Source: Cyclina sinensis (lineage: Eukaryota; Mollusca; Bivalvia; Venerida; Veneridae). Taken from it: 64,000 nt of DNA. The stretch is from contig JAAONU010000016.1 in NCBI GenBank assembly GCA_012932295.1, positions 14,362,111-14,426,110 of the forward strand, given 5' to 3'. The notes under the pieces are model-generated. The model was not told the DNA's origin. It saw only the letters and a program-made list of their open reading frames with translations, and ran no database searches. This document shows, one piece after another, positions 35,801 through 43,593 of this stretch (its first letter is position 1; each line of letters begins with the position of its first letter). Position numbers and translations under genes: made by a program.

Positions 35801-38016
35801 GTGAATTTTAGCAATTTTTGAAACGTTTCCGGACAGGCACCAAACTTGGTATATGAGTGCCTTATGTCTTCGCATTTGTGAAACAAGTACTATTTCTTTA
35901 CCCCAAGTGTCTGTGCACTGGACCATAATTATACAGTATACACTCAGGTAAATGAGATTAATACGCTTAGCATCGAAGTACATTGTTCCTGTTTATTTTT
36001 CCGGTACAAAAGAGCAACAACCAGGAAACAGCAGAATGATAATGCTTTTATTTAACCAAAATGTCCACGAAAGTAATATTTTATTATCATTATTATTATT
36101 ATTTTCGGATTTATTTATCCGAAATCGTGATCTCTGTTTTAACTGTGCATATGTGTGGACACCACTATGCACAATAAAAAATGTCTAAAATAGGACAAAA
36201 GAAATTAGACTGACAATGTTATATTATCACCCAAATGCACATACAATAGACAAAAAAGGAAAGAAAACAAACCTATGATATTCACCTCAGGAACATAAAA
36301 ATTTTTGTTATCTCTTTATGGTGATGTTCAATTTCGTTTATTTCAACAGTAGGTGAATGTATGGATGTCCTATTCTCGCGTGTCATCGAGAATATCGTGA
36401 CGATAGATAAAAAAAATCATGCTAAGTCTTACCTTATAACAACAGTATATGGTGACGTTGTAAGTGATGATCCCACACATGTAAGTATTTTATTACCACT
36501 GAGAAAATCGTCAGCAATAGCGAAACCAGCGTCTGGTGTCTGTGATACTAAACTGTAATATATAAAAGTTGTAAAGTGAAGCTGAAATTATACGTCATTA
36601 ATGTACAGTGAAAGTGCGGGTGATCCAATATATTATCAGTCCGAGAAGAATAAAAACAGAAGGTTTTTTGGCAAAAGTAAGATGAATATTAACACTACAC
36701 AAGAGTCTTCGATATAACCGTTTAGTGTAGATGTACCCATACTACAGATTCATTTCAACTTGGTAAAAGAAACGGAAGAAAAGGAAAAGAATGACGGTAA
36801 CAAATGAAAACTCTACCTGTTACAATTTTCAGGTAATTGATTTAAGAATTTGTCAAAAAAATATCTACGTCGAAACGCCGTTACGTTTGCTTCCTCTACC
36901 TTACTATTCCCCATACCATGAACATCCACTCACCGTTACCCTGAATTATAGTCGACGTCGATATTATCTTGTTGTTGTTGTTGTTGTTGTTGTTTAAAGC
37001 ATCTTCCCATCTCAGTTCCGACCAATTATTACTCTGAACGATTTTTTTTCTAATTTTATTTCGACAACTGCCGTAGCTTTCTAGCCCTTTACTTAGTGTA
37101 CGACTGATATTTGCTCTGTGAAAGCTAGAATTACCTAATTGTTCTCTTAATATTAGTCAGTTCTCATTACTTTGAACAGAAGTCTCACTTATCACGTGTA
37201 CTTTGACGGTTCCTTTTATATAAATAAGTTCTTGTAGATGAATATGAATATTAACGTTTTTCCAATTTACCATAAAATAATATCTAGAAACAGTTAGTTG
37301 TGTTAACAGACGTTTCAGTATTAATTTCAAGAATAAAAAAAATATTACCTATAAAGTACGCTGGATGAGTCTGTGGAACTAGCAACTAGCTGTGTGACCT
37401 CACCACATGCCGCGTCTGCGTCCGCTCCATCCAATTCAAATGTGTTACTTGACGGTGTTTGCCAGTTTGGCGCTTGCGCATTTATTATTACAATACAATC
37501 TGACAGAAATTATAAACAAAATATTATCTTGTTGCAATGGTTGATAACCAGAACTCAAAGAGGCCGCTTTGGAGAAAAATGACATATATTGTGAGACATT
37601 CGAATAAAACTAAGTTTCAGAATTACTAAACACAATTTTAATGTGTTACGTTTTCAGCACGTTTGCTCATGAAAATTCTAAATATAAGAAGATTATTGGC
37701 ATAATGTACATTTAGTCAATATATTGTGGAAGAAAGCAGTCAACATGTATACTGTTTCAAAGGGTAACTTACAAAGTAACGTTCTGTAATTGCTAGTTGA
37801 AATAAATATGACATAGAACCAAACATTGAAAGACAAAGTTTCTACTTTCTATCACTCGGTCTGTTAACTCAGTTTGTCCCGACATTCAAGCAGAGTCAAA
37901 TTCATTTTAGGACTTAACTAAAACATACTAAACACCTTAATAATAGAAACAATTTTATAGTTGTTTTACTTACCTACCAAAATAAAACAGATACAGCTTG
38001 CGAAAAACCTCACCAT
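23836..38016 (-). CDS. Ten-exon type I membrane protein with two cadherin-like domains (309 residues)
   Basis: Exons (minus strand): 38016-37974, 37499-37349, 36552-36433, 32559-32489, 31014-30894, 30301-30209, 29892-29828, 28124-27987, 24490-24421, 23893-23836. Every junction is GT-AG with matching phase (1,2,2,1,2,2,1,1,2), and the sum is exactly 310 codons with stop. Order: signal peptide (about 1-25), domain 1 (about 26-128), domain 2 (129-222), Gly/Ser stalk (223-241), one helix (243-266) with a GxxxGxxxG zipper, and a 43-residue tail. Each domain ends in a strand set like cadherin repeats (TYTVIVRAQNSGNSQTTDIT, FSITV), but the calcium motifs (DxNDN, LDRE, DxD) are not conserved, so this is a cadherin-like sandwich by inference. 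Conserved cysteines suggest disulfides and a cell-surface role. No known gene is recognised. Confidence 0.82.
24421..24490 (-). CDS. Ten-exon gene, exon 9: cytoplasmic tail, first part
   Basis: The acceptor is TTTCTTTCTATTTCAG, identical in form to a motif repeated through the upstream 48-bp array, and the donor is AAGAG|GTAATA. It encodes VFVPKNVISGKGAKQPANST and EK. The exon lies directly beside the array. Confidence 0.75.
24495..26060. repeat. 48-bp tandem array in intron 8, built on the exon 9 splice site
   Basis: About 31 units of 48 bp, on the plus strand AATAATATTGTGAAAGACTT followed by CCTTTAAAGACAACCGAAAT and AGAGAGGC, run up to exon 9. On the gene's strand each unit has a pyrimidine tract and ATTTC(A/G)G-TTGTCTTT, matching the exon 9 acceptor ATTTCAG-TAGTCTTTG. 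Roughly ten units keep CAG and a few have TAG; the central ones mostly read CGG. Because 48 is a multiple of three, long frames arise in several phases and none should be read as a gene. Confidence 0.92.
26745..27362. mobile_element. Imperfect inverted-repeat element, about 0.6 kb
   Basis: TTTATTACCCTTCC at 26,745 is inverted as GGAAGGGTAATAAA ending near 27,363, and CCCTTTGGGTACCCC near 26,847 is inverted as GGGGTACCCTAAAGGG near 27,270. Sequence between the matched blocks has diverged. It is probably an old non-autonomous DNA transposon in intron 8; no target duplication was resolved. Confidence 0.5.
27368..27489. repeat. Near-perfect hairpin, 48-bp arms
   Basis: The left arm 27,368-27,415 (TTATTTGGG, then GTGATATATGTGGATATATT and ACCTGCCAAGAT) is inverted at 27,442-27,489 with few mismatches around a 26-bp loop. 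It is in intron 8, adjacent to the inverted-repeat element on its left. Confidence 0.88.
27540..27686 (-). mobile_element. tRNA-derived SINE, third family
   Basis: The minus strand begins with the tRNA-like head: box A GTGGCCTAGTGGTGAAGGTG, then TTTGCCTCTCAACCC and box B GTGGGTTCGAGCCC. A short body follows (ATGACACCAGTACTGGTTGG). It lies in intron 8 in the same orientation as the gene. No exact target duplication was found. Confidence 0.7.
27987..28124 (-). CDS. Ten-exon gene, exon 8: Gly/Ser stalk and membrane helix
   Basis: The acceptor is TTTTTAAG and the donor AAAG|GTAAGT. It encodes a flexible stalk (SGGSGTGGSGSSSNGDNTG) and then KIVGGVIGGVVGCGLVAAGV and CFVVYK. The glycine spacing (every fourth residue) may favour helix pairing in the membrane. 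Confidence 0.86.
29828..29892 (-). CDS. Ten-exon gene, exon 7: last strands of domain 2
   Basis: The acceptor is GCATTTCAG and the donor CTCTG|GTAATT. It encodes AQNSGNSQTTDITFSITVSN and S, the strongest cadherin-like signature in the protein. Confidence 0.82.
30209..30301 (-). CDS. Ten-exon gene, exon 6: second part of domain 2
   Basis: The acceptor is TTTTTACAG and the donor GTCAG|GTAAAA. It encodes VTSGSPFGVSGTTLTCTIGD and ITETTYTVIV, with phases 2 and 2 as in exon 3. It is 27 bp shorter than exon 3, shortening the loop before the TC pair. Confidence 0.82.
30894..31014 (-). CDS. Ten-exon gene, exon 5: first half of domain 2
   Basis: The acceptor is TTTGAAACCAG and the donor TACAG|GTAATG. 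It encodes TGPTCSQGTSLSLDINDNTA, then CDSVTSLTCTSTDSSTVSY. Domain 2 has an extra cysteine (LTC) absent at this place in domain 1. Confidence 0.82.
32489..32559 (-). CDS. Ten-exon gene, exon 4: last strands of domain 1
   Basis: The acceptor is ATATCTTTTAG and the donor CCTG|GTAAAT. It encodes ASHEGNGESADKTLTITVTG and VTP, the counterpart of exon 7. It follows the longest upstream intron (3.9 kb), which holds two mobile elements. Confidence 0.8.
33547..34071. mobile_element. MITE-like element with TGTGTCGCCTG ends, intron 3
   Basis: The ends are inverted: TGTGTCGCCTG at 33,547 and CAGGCGACACA ending at 34,071. Each end also carries a direct copy of a block of about 110 bp (GGAGTAG-CCGGACA, GTGACGGACAGACAGAC, AGAAGTGATCC-TATATGTCG). 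The layout therefore has direct terminal blocks with short inverted tips. The internal part includes AATCAATGGACTGGAAAATG. Confidence 0.65.
34882..35915. mobile_element. Foldback transposon with perfect 8-bp target duplication (hAT-like), intron 3
   Basis: Inverted arms of at least 213 bp start CACAGACACTTGGGGTAAAG at each end and differ at about one position before weakening; similarity resumes to about 270 bp. The exact duplication CACTGGAC flanks it (34,874-34,881 and 35,916-35,923). Eight-base duplications are typical of hAT (also P) transposons. No transposase is present in the roughly 500-bp centre, so the element is non-autonomous. The matching frames in both arms only reflect arm identity. 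Confidence 0.92.
36433..36552 (-). CDS. Ten-exon gene, exon 3: second part of domain 1
   Basis: The acceptor is TATATTACAG and the donor ATAAG|GTAAGA. It encodes LVSQTPDAGFAIADDFLSG, then ILTCVGSSLTTSPYTVVI. It aligns with exon 6 (VTSGSPFGV, LTCTIGD, TYTVIV) and has the same 2-2 phases. Confidence 0.82.
36968..36996 (+). repeat. (GTT)n microsatellite
   Basis: A run of TTG/GTT triplets follows TATTATC within intron 2 of the ten-exon gene. Confidence 0.9.
37349..37499 (-). CDS. Ten-exon gene, exon 2: first half of domain 1
   Basis: The acceptor is AATTTCTGTCAG and the donor TATAG|GTAATA. It encodes APNWQTPSSNTFELDGADAD followed by AACGEV and STDSSSVLY. It is the counterpart of exon 5 in domain 2: both carry a Cys before the second strand and end in STDSS(S/T)V(L/S)Y, with the same final phase 2. 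Confidence 0.82.
37974..38016 (-). CDS. Ten-exon gene, exon 1: signal peptide
   Basis: The ATG at 38,016 opens MVRFFASCICFILV, a short hydrophobic leader, and the exon ends at G|GTAAGT (phase 1). With exon 2 the leader continues DCIVIINA-QAP, so cleavage after Ala about residue 22 is plausible. One Asp inside the hydrophobic core is unusual. Confidence 0.75.
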
Positions 38017-38576
38017 CCTGTAATTAAAGAAAAGACAATTGAAAAACATGAAAAATAGGTATAAAAGAAATTGGAGTCGTCCATACGACCCGGAATCCTA
38101 TAACACACTGATATTTAACCGAACTATAATAAAAATTGTATCGTTTCATTGGTAGCGCATAAATATATAATATATGAAGCAACACTGGACCAAAACCAGG
38201 CATTAAAAACCTCAAATATATTCTTGTTTCCTAACGCCAATATGCTGTTATTAAAACTTGGTTCTTTTACGACTTAAACTTACCAGCCGTAACCCTCCAT
38301 TATATAGCACATAGTCTCGCGTCCTAGTAAAGTCGATTATTTTCCTGATATTGTTACACATAAATTAACAAAAAGATTTAGGATTCACAAATGAGACATG
38401 TTATTTACATAGAAATGCATAACAGGAAGTTTTCTAATTACGTTAGTGTCACGCTAAATATGCACAACCGCTGTTTCATATAGCGATACAAATGGTGAAT
38501 ACAGATGCTTTTTTATTAGTTTTTACCAGACTTGACGAGACCGATTTTTCTTATTATAATAAAAGCTTTTTAACTT
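38017..38576. promoter_or_regulatory. Probable 5' UTR and promoter region of the ten-exon gene
   Basis: This is the sequence immediately upstream of the start codon on the minus strand. No TATA box or initiator can be called with confidence in such AT-rich DNA. No exon was seen. Confidence 0.3.
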
Positions 38577-39011
38577 TTATGTTTCAACAATAGTTGTTAC
38601 TTTTGAAGGGACTTTTTGTGGTTCTCTGTAAGAAGTTTTAAGTCTTTTATCACTATTGCTGATTTGTGGTTCTCTGTAAGAAGTTTTAAGTCTTTTATCA
38701 CTATTGCTGATTTGTGGTTCTCTGTAAGAAGTTTTAAGTCTTTTATCACTATTGCTGATTTGTGGTTCTCTGTAAGAAGTTTTAAGTCTTTTATCACTAT
38801 TGCTGATTTCAGTCTGCCATTCTATTGTGTGTTTTGTTTCTCTGCGAGGTCTGCAGTTCATATTTATCAGATCCTGTAAAGCGCATTGTAACAGTGTCTT
38901 ATAATGACTATATTTTGCAAGTAAACAATAACAATGTATGATATTTGCCATTAGTGAATTCGCTCGTAATTTTTCCATGTTCTGAGCACGATTGCTTAGT
39001 ATTCTTAGCAT
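38577..39011 (-). CDS. Hypothetical ORF with four perfect 16-residue repeats
   Basis: A 144-codon frame starts MLRILSNRAQNMEKLRANSL, continues with a Cys/His/Tyr-rich part (IIHCYCLLAKYSHY), and ends in four identical repeats ISNSDKRLKTSYREPQ before KVPSKVTTIVET. The 48-bp DNA units at about 38,615-38,808 are essentially identical, so amplification is very recent. The unit length keeps the frame open on both strands, which weakens coding evidence. It could be an exon of an unknown gene upstream of the ten-exon gene. Confidence 0.3.
   Translation of the reverse strand: MLRILSNRAQNMEKLRANSLMANIIHCYCLLAKYSHYKTLLQCALQDLINMNCRPRRETKHTIEWQTEISNSDKRLKTSYREPQISNSDKRLKTSYREPQISNSDKRLKTSYREPQISNSDKRLKTSYREPQKVPSKVTTIVET
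38615..38808. repeat. 48-bp minisatellite, four near-identical units
   Basis: The unit is TTTGTGGTTCTCTGTAAGAA, GTTTTAAGTCTTTTATCACT, ATTGCTGA, repeated four times with no visible substitutions. Confidence 0.95.
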
Positions 39012-39622
39012 TATTATTATTATTATAAAATGTATTATTTAGAAAATAGATTTTAAGTTTGAGTGTTCTACCATTATTTAAAGACGAAGGCCGTAGAACT
39101 GAGTGATTAAATAATTACGCAACGACAAAACCATGATATATATATATATATACGACGGTAGATACCTAACACATATCTACTTATATTTTCAAGGGGTGCA
39201 AGTATGTTCGCTACTTATCATGTGATTTTTGTACGCTTGTTTCCCCTCTTTGGTTTTACCTTGTTATTCATGTCGAACCAACAAGTTTTAGTTTATTAGT
39301 TAATAATGTAAGTTTTAGCAAATATCTATTATTTTATCATAGATAAACATCAAAGAAGATAATTTAGTCCATGACATTATTTCACTTATAAAAATATTTC
39401 GAAGAAAATATCCAATTTTACAGTGACAAGAAAATCCGAAATTAGTTTGCAGTGACGTCGGCGGGCGCGCGCTAGTATTGAGCGTGATATAACGTATAGA
39501 ATAAAGCACGGTCAATTCCTTCTTAGTTCGTCAGCGTTAGAATGTAATTTTACCATTAAAATCCATAACGCATTACACCTATGCGGATGAGTACTCAGTT
39601 CCATTTAATTGATATGTACATT
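39012..39622. other. Non-coding stretch
   Basis: It holds a short (TA)n run near 39,138-39,150 and otherwise nothing recognised. Confidence 0.4.
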
Positions 39623-39632
39623 AGAAACCTTG

Positions 39633-39895
39633 GACTGGTATACCAGGGTCCCGAGTTCGATCCCCCGCTCCTCCACTAACATTACTAATAGTCTTTCGGA
39701 TGAGACGTTAAACCGAGGACCCATGTATCAGTACTGTACACTGAGCATGCAAAAGAACCAGGAGTGTCTCTGGAATGGGATGCTTTCTGTATCTTGCACT
39801 ACCCCCACAACATAAAATAACTAATCTCTTCAGGGGGCGTCGGTCATATGGGCAACCGGTACCGACGGTAAATAAGCTTAAATAGATAGATAGAT
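39633..39895 (+). mobile_element. tRNA-Thr-type SINE, 5'-truncated copy with target duplication
   Basis: The copy starts inside the anticodon arm (GACTGGTATACCAGG), so box A is missing, and keeps box B CCGAGTTCGATCCCCC. The body is nearly the same as the 5.6-kb copy, ending GTCATATGGGCAACCGG and a (TAGA)n tail. The exact 10-bp duplication AGAAACCTTG flanks it (39,623-39,632 and 39,896-39,905). Truncation with an intact duplication shows that it was lost during target-primed insertion. Confidence 0.93.
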
Positions 39896-40059
39896 AGAAA
39901 CCTTGTCACTACAAGCCATGGGTTTGATTTCCCTCAAGGTAAATATTTCCGTTCTTTTCTCGTTTTTCTTTTCAACTAACTGTTATTGACTCCATATTAA
40001 TTCACCTAGAACAGCAGTGAAAAATCTCTTTGATATTTTACTTATTGAACAATATCTCA

Positions 40060-40770
40060 CTGAAGTTTGCAGCCAAGCAGCCTGAAGTTGGCGACCGAGC
40101 GACATCATGTAATTTTACCCCAAAAAAGATTAAGAACATACGGCTTATATGAAATCAGTGAAAACGCACATTGACGCTCAGCAGAACACAAATAAAGAAA
40201 CTGGCTAAACTTGAACTTTCGCAACCTAAGCTCAGCAAAGAATAATTAATATACAATCTCGTTAGTGATATATTCTCGCCAACTGAAATACATAAAAGTA
40301 ATTTTTCATAATTTTGAAAATTCTCAATCAACCAGCAGCATAGCGGCCTGAAGTTGGTGGCCTGGTGGCCTAGCGACCTGAAGTTAGCAGCCACGCGACC
40401 TATTAATCTGGTGTTCAAGTGTGTTTTCTAACAAAAATGACACAGAAAACAAGCCTTATATAAAAAAATCTATTTATTCTTTTAGCCTAGGTTGCAGAAT
40501 TCTAAGGTTTGCTAATTTCTGTTTTGTGTTCAATGAGCGTTGATGTGCGTTTTCATCGATTTTTGTTACTCTGCGCTGAGTCAATCCTATACGCTTTGGT
40601 TTTGGAAGTCAAAGTTTAGCAAATTTCTTTCTTTAAGATCTATTGAGCGCTAATGCGCGTTTTCTTTGATCCTTTTATATAAGGCGTTTGTTGTAAGTCA
40701 TCTTTTTGTAAAATAACATGAGGCCACTAGGCCGCCAACTGCAGGCTGCAAGGCCGCAAACTTTGGTTGG
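40060..40770. repeat. Cluster of diverged inverted and direct repeats upstream of the Penelope-like element
   Basis: A block near 40,139-40,230 (GGCTTATATGAAATCAGTGA, AAACGCACATTGACGCTCAG) is inverted near 40,605-40,695 (TTGAGCGCTAATGCGCGTTT). The latter is also a direct repeat of about 40,525-40,560 (ATGAGCGTTGATGTGCGTTT). GCCGCCAACTGCAGGCTGC-like blocks appear in both orientations at about 40,070, 40,340 and 40,730. It may be part of the retroelement's 5' region or an older foldback. Confidence 0.6.
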
Positions 40771-40813
40771 ATCACAATAGTTTAGGAGTTTAAAAAAAAT
40801 ACAGACAAAAAAT

Positions 40814-41251
40814 GTGCAAAGGAATGAAGAAATCTCTCATAAAAGATGGAAAAATAATGAACGCTGGCTGAATTCATATGAAGAAGATTTTATAAAAACT
40901 TACGCAAATTCCAATCCTTTTTTCAAAAAGGGAAACACATACCGTGAATATAACCAGCCTCAAAGAAGGACCTATGCTGAAGCTGTAAAAAAAGGGCCTT
41001 TGCCAAGTAGGCAACAAAACAGAAAACAAAGAGATAACCAAAATATACAAGGTCTTCTCCAACAATTAATAACAAAACTTAACAATCAAAATAACACTCA
41101 GAGAAACAAAAGACAAGTCCAAAATTCTCAAAGAAGAAGATTTTGGGGAGACAGATCAAACAACAGTCAAAGTAATAACTTGGATGTGGTCGCGCAAGAT
41201 GAATATGATTCTTTTTTAGACGCGGACCACAACTGGCACAGCATAATGTAA
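40814..41251 (+). pseudogene. Penelope-like element, N-terminal region
   Basis: The region is basic and Asn/Gln-rich (RTYAEAVKKGPLPSRQQNRK, QNSQRRRFWGDR), with no ATG at its head. Reading continues into the RT frame only through a frame change at the T-run near 41,212: the alternative frame there gives RRGPQLAQHNVKEGNL and then the RT start. No enzymatic motif is expected in this part. Confidence 0.7.
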
Positions 41252-42093
41252 AAGAAGGTAACCTAGCTGAAACAAATAAGATTTTTACTAAAATTTTTAA
41301 TTTATCAGACCACAAACTAAGTGAAACAGAAAAAAGCGTCTTGTTGATGGGTCTAAAATTTACACCTACACCTGAAAAAAATAACAAATATGAACTTAAC
41401 ACTGATGTGACAGAATTCTTACGCAAATTACGATTAAGGGAATTTTTTGATGGAGTAGACTCTAATAATATCTCTTTAATAAAAAATATAAGTAACTTTA
41501 CCCCTCCAAGTGGTCGCAATGAAGTTCTGGATACATATATTTCCACGGCAAAAACCTTGTGTTCAAATGTTAGCAATGGAAGTAATAAAATTAGACATAA
41601 TATATCACTCGAGCAACGAAAGGCATTAAGATCATTAGCAAAAGATACATCTATTATAATCAAAGAAGCAGACAAAGGTGGTGGCATTGTTATTATGAAT
41701 CGAGAGTTTTATAAATCTAAAATTCTAGAAATGTTGACAAACGAGTCTTTCTACAAACCTATACCTAATAATAATCGAAAAGGAATTTTCACTAAAATTA
41801 AAAATCTCACAAAGACATGTGAAAAAATAACCAGACAAGAAATCGACTTTTTGTTGAACTTTGATTGTAAATCCAGCACATTTTATGGTCTACCTAAAAT
41901 ACATAAGAGTGAAGTTATACAACAAGCATGTAATGACCAAAATAAAGAATATATTGAAATATTAAATCCTGTAGATTTACAATTTCGGCCAATTGTAGCT
42001 GGTCCAAATTGCGAGACAAGTCATCTAAGCAGTTTTTTAGATATTCTACTTAAACCTTTGCTAAGTAAAATATCAGGTTTTTTTACGCGATAA
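41218..42093 (+). pseudogene. Penelope-like element, RT first half
   Basis: The frame carries FNLSDHKLSETEKSVLLMGL and KFTPTP, the conserved PLE start of the RT region, then the nucleotide-binding-like KEADKGGGIVIM (about 41,665), a FYGLPKIHK motif and LQFRPIVAGPNCETSHLSSF. It ends at TAA 42,091 immediately after a run of seven T (42,078-42,084). One T fewer would continue in the next frame. Confidence 0.88.
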
Positions 42094-43522
42094 TATAGAT
42101 TTTCTTAATTTTTTACCCAATACAGTTTCAGAACATACTATTCTTGTTTCCTTTGATATTATCAGTTTATACACAAACATTCCTCATGACTTAGGTCTAG
42201 AAGCTATAACTTTCTGGTTAAATAGATATCCAGAGATAATATCGGATCGTTTTGATAAGAACTTCATTATTGAGGGACTTAGAATAATTTTAGAAAACAA
42301 TAATTTTTCATTTAACAATGAATATTTTAATCAATGCAAAGGAACAGCCATGGGAACAAAAGTAGCTCCGACGTTTGCTACATTAGTTTTAGGTTTCTTA
42401 GAAGAAATGTTATATGAAAGAATTAAAGAAGAAAGAAACGACGTTTTAGCTAAATACGTGAAAGATAGATGGAAAAGGTATCTGGATGACTGTTTTATCT
42501 TTTGGGAAGAATCTATTTTAGATTTGCTTTTATTTGATAAGATTTTAAACAGCTTACATACAGATATTAAATTCAAAATGCAATGCAGTGCTACAAAATT
42601 ACCTTTTCTAGATATACTGATAATGAAAAAAGAAACGTCAATTATCACTGATATATATTTTAAAAATACCGATTCTAAACAATATTTAAATTTCAAATCA
42701 TGCCACCCTAAACATACAAAAATAAATATTCCATTTTCTTTAGCACGCAGAATTTGTACAATTGTGTCTGATAGAGATATTCTTGAAACAAGATTAAAAG
42801 AACTTGCGAACATTCTTATCAAAAGAAAATACCTTATTCAAATAATTAAATCTGGAATCATTAAAGCACTTCAAATTCCTAGGGGTACTCTACTGAGTGT
42901 TAAAAGCTCTGAAAGGGAAGATATTACACCATTTATATCAACACACAACCCAAAAAACAGGGAGGTATTTGGCATACTAAAAAATAATATGGAAATTTTA
43001 AATACAGACAACAAAATGAAAAAAGTTTTAAATAATACCAAGATAATAAAATGCAAGCGCCAACTCCCAAATTTAAAACGCTTTTTAACTCAATCTGAGT
43101 TTAGTGACAACATCGCTACTCCATCAGTTAAGAAATGTAATCAGCCCCGTTGTGGGCTTTGTACTTATATTATTGAAGGAACATCTTTAAAAATAAAAAA
43201 TAAATGTTTTCACATAAAAGAAAATATGGATTGTACAGTAGAAAATGTTCTATATGTTTTAGTGTGTAATGGTTGTAATGAATTCTATATAGGACAAACA
43301 GGAGATAAATTAAGAAACAGAAAAACAGTCCATGAACAGCAAATAAAAGACCCGTCAACAAGACAATTACCACTAAGCACACATCTTGATATATGCTCAA
43401 AACAATGCCCTAAATTTTCAATATTTCCATTTTTCAAATTCCATAGTAATGATGTTTCAGCTAGGTTATCTAAAGAACGTTATTTTATAGACATTTTTGA
43501 GCCAAAGCTTAACAGTTATTGA
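42086..43522 (+). pseudogene. Penelope-like element, RT catalytic core and GIY-YIG endonuclease
   Basis: The reading continues with RT motif A (VSFDIISLYTNIPHD, about 42,145-42,190), motif B (GTAMGTKVAPTFA, about 42,341-42,379) and motif C (YLDDCFIFW, catalytic Asp pair at 42,485-42,490). Downstream are a Cys motif (CNQPRCGLC, about 43,137) and the GIY-YIG nuclease (LYVLVCNGCNEFYIGQTGD, then R-x3-R-x-x-H). It stops at 43,520-43,522. The stretch is open throughout, which argues for recent activity. Confidence 0.92.
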
Positions 43523-43593
43523 TGACGTCATCATTTTTGACGTTGTGTACACATGTGTACACACGTTGCTAAGGGTTATACACATTTTGTTTT

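Larger units (their letters stand above)
40790..43522 (+). mobile_element. Penelope-like retroelement (RT plus GIY-YIG endonuclease), two frameshifts
   Basis: Three consecutive frames form one element: an N-terminal basic region, the reverse transcriptase and a C-terminal GIY-YIG endonuclease. The frame changes at T runs (near 41,212-41,217 and at 42,078-42,084); otherwise no stop is seen. Penelope-like elements copy by target-primed reverse transcription and have a telomerase-related RT. A hammerhead-like motif follows the ORF. The 5' end is uncertain: the first open frame has no clear ATG, and an in-frame TAA lies just upstream. Confidence 0.92.

Noticed and set aside
34911..35886. Two frames starting MFHKCEDIRHSYTKFG on opposite strands
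   Set aside because: They lie in the identical arms of the foldback element and only mirror arm identity.
41079..43400. Minus-strand frames under the Penelope-like element
   Set aside because: They are shadows of the plus-strand RT and endonuclease frames, which carry recognisable catalytic motifs.
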